DNA of 29,868 nt, from contig JBDOMT010000358.1 in the NCBI GenBank assembly GCA_039831705.1, positions 1-29,868 on the forward strand, in the 5' to 3' direction. The stretch is from JAJRWS01 sp039831705 (GTDB lineage: Bacteria; Planctomycetota; Planctomycetia; Pirellulales; Lacipirellulaceae). Each line of letters opens with the position of its first letter. The first letter of the stretch is position 1. The notes under the pieces are model-generated. The model ran no database searches, was not told the origin of the DNA, and saw only the letters and a list, made by a program, of their open reading frames with translations. The translations under genes and the position numbers were made by a program. Of the stretch, positions 24,605 to 29,868 are shown piece by piece.

Positions 24605-25723
24605 CTAGCCTTCGTCCCCTACGATTTCGAATCCCAGATCGCAAATCATCTGGTAATCTTCTTCCGGCAACTGGCCCTTGGTCGTCAGGTAGTCACCCAC
24701 AAATAGGGAGTTGGCTGCGTAGAGCCCCAGTGCTTGCAGGGAGCGTAGATGGAGTTCTCGACCGGCAGCAATGCGCACTTCTTGATTGGGATTCGTCAAA
24801 CGCACCATCGCGAGAACTTTCAGACAGTAGTTGGGAGTTAAGCCGTTGGTATCGATGTCTTTCGCACCTGTCCCGTTTGCAATCGACCCTTTCGTATCAA
24901 CCCCATCCACAACAGCCCCCGTCCTTACCGCTAGCGGGGTCCCTTCGATCGGATTGTAGAAGTTTACGGGAATCGACTCTACGCCCAGATCGCGTAACGC
25001 CAGCGCCATGTCGACCACATCCTGAGGACTTTCCCCCATACCGATAATACCGCCAGAACATAGTTGAAGGCCTGCATCGCGAGAAGCTTTCAGTGTGTCG
25101 AGCCTATCCTGGTAGTTATGGGTGGAGCAGATTTTGGCGTAGTACTGGTCGCTCGTATTGAGGTTGTGGTTGATGCGGTTTACGCCGCAAGCTTTTAGCC
25201 GTTCGGCATGTTCGGAGGTGAGCAGGCCCAGACTGGTGCAGATATCGAGTTGATACAGTTGCTTGATTTCGGGAACAATTTGCTCCAGGGTGCGGATTTC
25301 TGTCTCACTAGGGCCTCGGGCTGAAATGACCAGACAATAGGTTTTGGCTTGCCGCTCGGCTGCTGCGCGAGCGCCTGCCAGCAATTTTTCACGTGTGAGC
25401 AGGTTGTAGGTAGGAATATCCGCATCCGAGACCTTGGATTGGGAACAGTAACCACAATCTTCAGGACACAGACCACTCTTTGCATTCATCAGAAAATACA
25501 ACTGGACCTGGCGGCCAAAATAATGAGTCCGCACCAGAAACGCTGCTGCCAGCAAATGGAGGATCTCATTGTCATCTGCCTGGAGAATCTCCAACGCTTC
25601 TGCAGATGTTAGCGGCTTTCCTGCCAGTACACCCTCAGCCATCGTGTGCCAACGGCTGGGCGAAGGGTTTGCAATGCAGACTTTATTGGAGGTGGCAATT
25701 GAAGATGTGGTGGGTGATGGCAT
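24605..25723 (-). CDS. bioB: Biotin synthase (radical SAM)
   Basis: 372 residues. The radical-SAM cluster C86-x3-C90-x2-C93 (SGLCPEDCGYCSQS), NHNLNTSDQYY, CSGGIIGMGES, VNFYNPIEGTPL and RIAAGRE are all standard for BioB, which inserts sulfur into dethiobiotin in the last step of biotin synthesis using a 4Fe-4S and a second iron-sulfur cluster. Between EGTPLAVRTGA and YCLKVLAM there is an extra stretch of about 28 residues (269-296) with an internally repetitive text (GVDTKG, DIDTNG) not found in typical BioB. The start is ATG 25723; it lacks a strong ribosome site. No other biotin gene is next to it. Confidence 0.95.
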   Translation of the reverse strand: MPSPTTSSIATSNKVCIANPSPSRWHTMAEGVLAGKPLTSAEALEILQADDNEILHLLAAAFLVRTHYFGRQVQLYFLMNAKSGLCPEDCGYCSQSKVSDADIPTYNLLTREKLLAGARAAAERQAKTYCLVISARGPSETEIRTLEQIVPEIKQLYQLDICTSLGLLTSEHAERLKACGVNRINHNLNTSDQYYAKICSTHNYQDRLDTLKASRDAGLQLCSGGIIGMGESPQDVVDMALALRDLGVESIPVNFYNPIEGTPLAVRTGAVVDGVDTKGSIANGTGAKDIDTNGLTPNYCLKVLAMVRLTNPNQEVRIAAGRELHLRSLQALGLYAANSLFVGDYLTTKGQLPEEDYQMICDLGFEIVGDEG

Positions 25724-25906
25724 GGGAGACTTTCTGGTGTGTAATTCAGCCGGCTTCTTCCATATTCACCCTATGATAGCCCATTTTGTGGCTGAGAAAA
25801 CCTCTGGCTTTGCCCTCATCGTACCACACAAGTCGTGACGAGCTCCGTTATTAGGCCCGGAGGGCCGATCTAGCCCTAGCCGCTAGTTTACCGGCTTGTT
25901 GATTTA

Positions 25907-25984
25907 ATCAGCCGCAGGGCGTTAGCTCCCGGTTCTGACCTCAGAACACGCCACAAAACCGGGGGCTAACGCCCTGCGGCTGAT
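25907..25984. repeat. REP-like palindromic element, copy 2 (near-perfect)
   Basis: Arms of 28 bases (25907-25934 and 25957-25984) pair with a single mismatch around a 22-base loop; core AGCCGCAGGGCGTTAG. The degenerate copy is at 20195-20253. Outer flanks GTTTACCGGC-TTGTTGAT and ATCAACGGCCCAGTAAAC are also roughly inverted, so the full structure may span about 25879-26035. Confidence 0.8.
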
Positions 25985-26105
25985 GTGATCGTTACCATTG
26001 GGTATTATATCAACGGCCCAGTAAACCACTAGCTTCGCTGGTGAGTACCCATCAGGCTCTGCCGTTCATCGTCGATGAGATTGAATCGAAATCTCTATCG
26101 AGACC

Positions 26106-26150
26106 GAAACGGATGAATATGCGGGCGAGCCCGCATATTTCACCCGTTTC
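26106..26150. repeat. Long palindrome with core ATATGCGGGC
   Basis: GAAACGGATGA plus ATATGCGGGC, a two-base centre, then GCCCGCATAT plus TTCACCCGTTTC: the arms pair over about 21 bases with one bulge and one mismatch. The arm has the same text as the dispersed repeat copy at 26292-26324 (ACGGATGAAATATGCGGGC), so this looks like two facing copies. Confidence 0.7.
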
Positions 26151-26291
26151 TGCTACGGCGTCCCAAGTCCTTCTGTGGCTGCGTTATGTTTCGGTCCACG
26201 ATCCTCAACGTGTATGAAACACGCCTGCGGTCGCAAACCTCACATGCCTTGCCACAAAAGGACTCAGCTCAGCTATATTGGTAACAAGGGC

Positions 26292-26324
26292 CTCGCGACG
26301 AAACGGATGAAATATGCGGGCTAG
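26292..26324 (+). repeat. Dispersed repeat element, copy 3
   Basis: CTCGCGACGAA, ACG, GATGAAATAT, GCGGGCTAG: five differences in 33 bases from the reverse complement of copy 1. It lies 32 bases before the chosen PSP1 start. Confidence 0.65.
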
Positions 26325-26356
26325 TCATGTCTGAAGGGGCCTGTCAGAATGGCCCC

Positions 26357-27001
26357 ATGACCAATCATCACCTCATCCGCGTAGGAGCCATGGGCCAAAT
26401 TGGCCGTTTTGCTGCAGTCGATACGATAGGTTATCAGCGACATCATCGGGTGATCGTCCGCACTCGGCGCGGCCTGGAAGTAGGTGAAGTTCTGGTTCCT
26501 CCGGCAATCGATGGGCCAGGTGTACTAAAATCTGGTTCTTTGGGATCTGGTTCCTTAGCTACGTCAACACGGGCGCTGGGTCCACTCGCCCCAGGATTTG
26601 ACTTTGATCGTGTCGACGGACAGGTCCTCCGTGGCATGACTCCCCAGGATCATCTTTTGGAAGCTCGCTTGGAGACCAAACGTCAGGCAGCTTATAAGGC
26701 CTGTGTGAAATTATTGGAACGGCTGCAACTCCCTGATCTGCTCATCGATGTAGAGCATTTGTTTGATGGCCAGGGACTCTATTTTTACTTTCTGGGCGAG
26801 GTATCACTGCAGCTTGAGCAGACGACCCATCAGCTGGCCGAAACCTATGAGTCGAAGGTAGAATTTCGCAAGTTTACCGAGACTCTGCTGGCAGGTTGCG
26901 GTCCCGACTGTGGTACCAAGGCGGCTGCAGGGGGTACCGAGGCGGGGGGATGTGAAAATTGTGACCATTGTGACCTGGCTAAAGCTTGTAAGAGTCGGTG
27001 A
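26357..27001 (+). CDS. PSP1 C-terminal domain protein
   Basis: 214 residues, cytoplasmic. The N-terminal part (HLIRVGAMGQIGRFAAVD, RVIVRTRRGLEVGEVL) and middle (LLEARLETKRQAAYKACVKL, LYFYFLGEVSLQL) match the PSP1/RicT-like family. The C-terminus carries clustered cysteines (CGPDCGT, CENCDHCDLAKAC) that look like a metal or Fe-S site. In Bacillus the relative RicT acts with partners in RNA processing and carries Fe-S clusters; the role here is unknown. ATG 26357 is preceded by a hairpin GGGGCC-9-GGCCCC (26336-26341 and 26351-26356) and lacks a clear ribosome site. ATG 26327 would add ten residues and lies right after the repeat. Confidence 0.8.
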   Translation: MTNHHLIRVGAMGQIGRFAAVDTIGYQRHHRVIVRTRRGLEVGEVLVPPAIDGPGVLKSGSLGSGSLATSTRALGPLAPGFDFDRVDGQVLRGMTPQDHLLEARLETKRQAAYKACVKLLERLQLPDLLIDVEHLFDGQGLYFYFLGEVSLQLEQTTHQLAETYESKVEFRKFTETLLAGCGPDCGTKAAAGGTEAGGCENCDHCDLAKACKSR

Positions 27002-27012
27002 GTCGGTGGGGC

Positions 27013-27060
27013 CAGAGTCTAGAATTTAGAGTTCAGGGTTCAGAATTCGGAGCTCGGAGC
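27013..27060. repeat. Degenerate AGAGTTC-type tandem repeat
   Basis: CAGAGTCTAGAATTTAGAG, TTCAGGGTTCAGAATTCGG and AGCTCGGAGCC follow the PSP1 stop codon. This is the same style of 7-base repetition as at 20126-20152, but more diverged. Confidence 0.5.
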
Positions 27061-27252
27061 CAAATAGAGGGACTAAGGTTTCGATCTTCTTTGCTTTTCC
27101 CCGTTTTCTAGGGTTTGGCATTGATAGAGATTCGCAGAGTATGCATGCTCGACGGAGCTGAAATTCCTAGATACAATAGCCGGTGGTTCTCAAGATGGAG
27201 TTTGGGGCTGCTTTATCACTCTGTTCAAGCCCATACGAAAGCTTTGTTAGTG

Positions 27253-28053
27253 ATGCCCGACTCGACTGCTCAATCCAACCACGATTTACATTCCGATGTG
27301 GATCTTACTCAGGTTGTCGATATGGGTGAAGGTTCTCGTGCCATCCTGTTCCTGCATGGACTGTTTGGTACCCCCGAACATTGGCAGCTGGTGATGGAGC
27401 AGTTGGCAGATCGGTACCGGGTAATCGCTCCACAGCTTCCCATCGATCCCAAGCCGGGACGACGCCGGAAGGGGGTTCAGACAATTCGCGACTTGAGCGA
27501 TTTGGTGATGCGATTGGTGAAAACCCTCCAGATCGATTCGTTTGTGCTCTGCGGCAATTCGTTGGGTGGGCTCATCGCGATTGATCTCTGTGTCCAATAT
27601 CCTAAGTTAGCCAACGGACTCATTTTGGCTGGCAGTGCCGGTCTGTTTGAGCGGAGTCCCATCCGAGGTCTCAGGTTGCGGCCCTCCAAAGAGTTTGTTC
27701 GTTCTACCATTTCCGGCATAGTGTACGACCAGAGTTTTGTCACCGACAAACTCGTCGACCAGTGGCATCAAGCGGTGACCGATCGTGATTACATTCGCTT
27801 TTTGTTGCGAGTTTCTCGCGCGACTCGAGATAGAAGTGTTGAGGACGAACTCGGTAATTTGAAACTTCCCACGTTAATTGTTTGGGGAGAAAATGATGAG
27901 ATTACGCCGCCATCGATAGGAAAAGAATTTCAGCGACGAATCGATGGTGCTCAGTTGGAATTTCTTGACGCCTGTGGCCACTCGCCAAATTGGGAGCAGC
28001 CAGAGAAGTTTGCTCAACTGATGGATCAATTTTTGCCCGCATGTTTTTCGTGA
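27253..28053 (+). CDS. Alpha/beta-hydrolase fold protein
   Basis: 266 residues without signal peptide. The oxyanion motif HGLFG (35-39), nucleophile S103 in GNSLGG, acid D215 in WGENDEIT and H243 in GHSPN form a complete catalytic triad, so it is expected to be an active esterase or hydrolase of the lysophospholipase/MhpC type. The substrate is unknown. The ATG at 27253 fits the family start; a TTG at 27115 would add 46 residues without family likeness. The RND transporter begins 15 bases after its stop, so the two are probably in one operon. Confidence 0.85.
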   Translation: MPDSTAQSNHDLHSDVDLTQVVDMGEGSRAILFLHGLFGTPEHWQLVMEQLADRYRVIAPQLPIDPKPGRRRKGVQTIRDLSDLVMRLVKTLQIDSFVLCGNSLGGLIAIDLCVQYPKLANGLILAGSAGLFERSPIRGLRLRPSKEFVRSTISGIVYDQSFVTDKLVDQWHQAVTDRDYIRFLLRVSRATRDRSVEDELGNLKLPTLIVWGENDEITPPSIGKEFQRRIDGAQLEFLDACGHSPNWEQPEKFAQLMDQFLPACFS

Positions 28054-28068
28054 TAACTCCAGCTTGCG

Positions 28069-29868
28069 ATGAACATGAATTCACCGTCTCATCGTAGGCT
28101 GTCGCATCATCTCATGGGGCGAAGATCGCGTTACGCTCGAATCGTGCTTGTTACGATGGCTGTGACGTCACCATTCGTGCTGTCCGGGTCGATCGGCGCC
28201 TTGAGAAGCACTTCCAATGACCCTAGACAGTGGTTGCCAAGTTCTTTTGCAGAAACCGATAAGTACGATCGGTTCCTGCAGCACTTTGGGGTCGATGAGA
28301 TAGCAGTCGTCAGTTGGCCTGGGTGTACGCTCGACGATTCACGGGTTCCACAACTTGCCAAGGAGTTGGAGGAATCGCCTTATTATGATCGCGTGTTAAC
28401 CGGCCCAAGTGTCTTACGCGAATTGATAGCAGCTCCGTTAAAGTTAGGGCGTGTCGAGGCTTTGCGTCGGTTACGTGGGATTTTGATAGGCCCCGATGAC
28501 CAAACGACCTGCCTGGTACTCACGACTTCCGCTGCGGGGAGGGCCGATCGTAGTGAAGCGGTGCGTGAGATAGAGCGGAGTGCCGCAACGAATTGCGGTC
28601 TGGCAACTAGCGAATTGCGATTGGCCGGGCCAACCGTGGATGCTGCCACCATCGACGCCGAAAGTCGTCGCCTCTTGTTTCAGCTCGCCGGTTTCTCCGC
28701 GCTGCTTTCATTCATGGTTGCCACGCTACGGCTACGAAGCATCCGCTTAGCGATCATGGTCCTGGTCGTGGCGATGTACAGCACCGGGATGGCGCTGGCG
28801 ATACTCTACGTCAGTGGCAGCAAGATGAACTTGCTAATGACAATGTTGCCACCGCTCATTTATGTGCTGAGCATCTCGTCCGCAGTCCATCTGGTCAACT
28901 ACTACCGCGATGCATCAAGCAATGAATCGTCTACGAAGGCTTTGGCAATGGCCATTTCGCATGGTTGGTTTCCCTGTGTGTTGGCAGCCTTCACAACAGC
29001 GATAGGTCTGGTTTCGCTTTCCATGAGCAAGATCGAACCTATTCGATCGTTTGGGATTTATTCTGCTGTAGGGGTTATGGCCAGCGTCGGAGTATTGTTC
29101 CTTTTTCTGCCAGCGGCACTGCATTTGTTTCCTCCCAAGTTGCCTCCGGCTGCGGGACTCCACAACGGAGGCTCAAGCTTTAGCCAGGCCATCATGGGCG
29201 CGATCAGTCGACACCATGCTTTGGTCCTGTTTGGCTCCTTGGCTCTGATGGCCTTTTGTGGCTGGGGACTTCCGCAGGTCGAATCCACCGTTAAGCTTCA
29301 AGATCGTTTTCTGCCTGGCAGCGACGCCATCACCGAATATCGATGGCTGGAGCAGCATGTGGGGCCCATGGTTCCGCTCGAAGTGGTCATCCACTTCGAC
29401 AAAGAGTGCCCGCGAAATCTTTTGCAAAGAATACAGTTTGTCGCTGCCGTGCAAAAGGAAATTCAATCTCTGGACGAACCGGTGGCGACGATGTCGGCTG
29501 CCAGCCTCTCTCCAAAGATTCCGACAGGAGGTGGCGTCAGGCAGGTGATTGAGCGATCACTCATCAATCGGCGACTTAGGAAAGATTATCTAATCGACGC
29601 AAACTATCTCGCAGAAACTGACAACGAGCAGCTTTGGCGAATTACCGTCCGCGCTCGAGCGATTGGAAAGTTGGACTATGGTCACTTTGCTGAGACCTTG
29701 CGGCAGCGCATCGACCCGCTCATTCAGAAGTATGATGTCCGTGGAACCTACACCGGTTTTATCCCTCTTATTTACAAAGCTCAGCGTCAGTTGCTCCAGG
29801 ATCTGGTAAGGAGTTTCTTGGCTGCCTTTGCGATGATCGGTGTGGTGTTGATCTTTGTGTTGCGTAGT
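28069..29868 (+). CDS. RND/MMPL-family transporter, 3' end cut by the window
   Basis: The frame is open from ATG 28069 to the last base (600 codons). The layout is that of the resistance-nodulation-division superfamily: a first helix near residues 27-45 (IVLVTMAVTSPFVLSGSIG), a periplasmic domain (about 46-203), and a block of membrane helices (about 205-365, including MNLLMTMLPPLIYVLSISSA and CVLAAFTTAIGLVSLSMSKI). A second half then begins with a helix near 384-400, a second periplasmic domain, and another helix at the edge (SFLAAFAMIGVVLIFVL). Planctomycete members of this MMPL-type group are thought to export lipids or hydrophobic compounds; the cargo is unknown. The gene follows the hydrolase by 15 bases. 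Confidence 0.85.
   Translation, partial: MNMNSPSHRRLSHHLMGRRSRYARIVLVTMAVTSPFVLSGSIGALRSTSNDPRQWLPSSFAETDKYDRFLQHFGVDEIAVVSWPGCTLDDSRVPQLAKELEESPYYDRVLTGPSVLRELIAAPLKLGRVEALRRLRGILIGPDDQTTCLVLTTSAAGRADRSEAVREIERSAATNCGLATSELRLAGPTVDAATIDAESRRLLFQLAGFSALLSFMVATLRLRSIRLAIMVLVVAMYSTGMALAILYVSGSKMNLLMTMLPPLIYVLSISSAVHLVNYYRDASSNESSTKALAMAISHGWFPCVLAAFTTAIGLVSLSMSKIEPIRSFGIYSAVGVMASVGVLFLFLPAALHLFPPKLPPAAGLHNGGSSFSQAIMGAISRHHALVLFGSLALMAFCGWGLPQVESTVKLQDRFLPGSDAITEYRWLEQHVGPMVPLEVVIHFDKECPRNLLQRIQFVAAVQKEIQSLDEPVATMSAASLSPKIPTGGGVRQVIERSLINRRLRKDYLIDANYLAETDNEQLWRITVRARAIGKLDYGHFAETLRQRIDPLIQKYDVRGTYTGFIPLIYKAQRQLLQDLVRSFLAAFAMIGVVLIFVLRS

Larger units (their letters stand above)
25724..26356. other. 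633-base intergenic region packed with palindromic repeats
   Basis: No gene is supported. From left to right it holds the bioB upstream region, a nested stem element (outer arms near 25885-25905 and 26003-26030, inner REP-like palindrome 25907-25984), a second long palindrome at 26106-26150, and copy 3 of the dispersed repeat at 26292-26324, which ends just before the PSP1 gene. Confidence 0.6.

Noticed and set aside
25907..26324. CRISPR array
   Set aside because: Repeats are palindromes of different kinds with uneven spacing and no regular spacers; no cas genes are present.

Overview
The window most likely comes from the chromosome of a planctomycete of the Pirellulales type. This rests on gene content, since no rRNA or housekeeping marker is present. 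It carries Lpg1974/BBP7-like outer-membrane proteins, a (5-formylfuran-3-yl)methyl phosphate synthase (a C1-cofactor gene that planctomycetes share with methanogens and methylotrophs), a PSP1-domain protein with a Cys-rich tail, a 64-residue protein that looks like a recurrent small planctomycete protein, a DUF11-repeat secreted protein and several secreted proteins of unknown function. Hand-counted stretches of the ordinary genes run near 52-53% GC.

Layout. 93-1972: two divergent outer-membrane barrel genes, both damaged (one cut short, one with an in-frame TGA). 2040-3884: FHA-GAF-class III nucleotide cyclase. 3923-6331: two minus-strand secreted proteins, one of the neutral-ceramidase family. 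They are divided from a plus-strand OprO/OprP-type porin (6610-8145) by an intergenic region with a perfect 13-bp inverted repeat. 8288-9139: SAM methyltransferase. 9356-10937: a GC-rich pair, cytidylyltransferase-like (frameshifted) and CDP-alcohol phosphatidyltransferase, joined by an ATGA overlap and followed at 11485-11783 by an IS66 transposase remnant. 11824-13995: divergent HEAT/TPR protein and a secreted double-STN-like protein. 14086-14448: CheY-like receiver. 14875-15393: two small genes, one of the polyhydroxyalkanoic-acid-system family. 15504-16920: furan-phosphate synthase overlapping a small membrane-protein gene. 17240-20126: NhaD-type antiporter and RNase D. 20298-24373: lipoprotein and a 961-residue DUF11 protein. 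24605-25723: biotin synthase with an unusual insert. 26357-28053: PSP1 protein and alpha/beta hydrolase. 28069 to the end: RND/MMPL transporter, cut by the window edge.

Genes that may work together are the cytidylyltransferase and CDP-alcohol transferase (lipid head-group activation and transfer), the furan-phosphate synthase and its overlapping membrane gene, and the antiporter and RNase D (a 40-base gap, possibly one transcript). The rest are mostly single-gene units.

The intergenic DNA holds at least two dispersed repeat families: one with the cores CTCGCGACGAA and GATGAAATAT (copies near 14633, 21159 and 26292), and a long REP-like palindrome with the core AGCCGCAGGGCGTTAG (20195 and 25907). 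There is no convincing tRNA, rRNA, CRISPR array or prophage. I see no clearly new multi-gene system. The strongest leads are the lipid-head-group pair, the stop-interrupted barrel gene, the repeat families, and the cyclase with changed purine-pocket residues.
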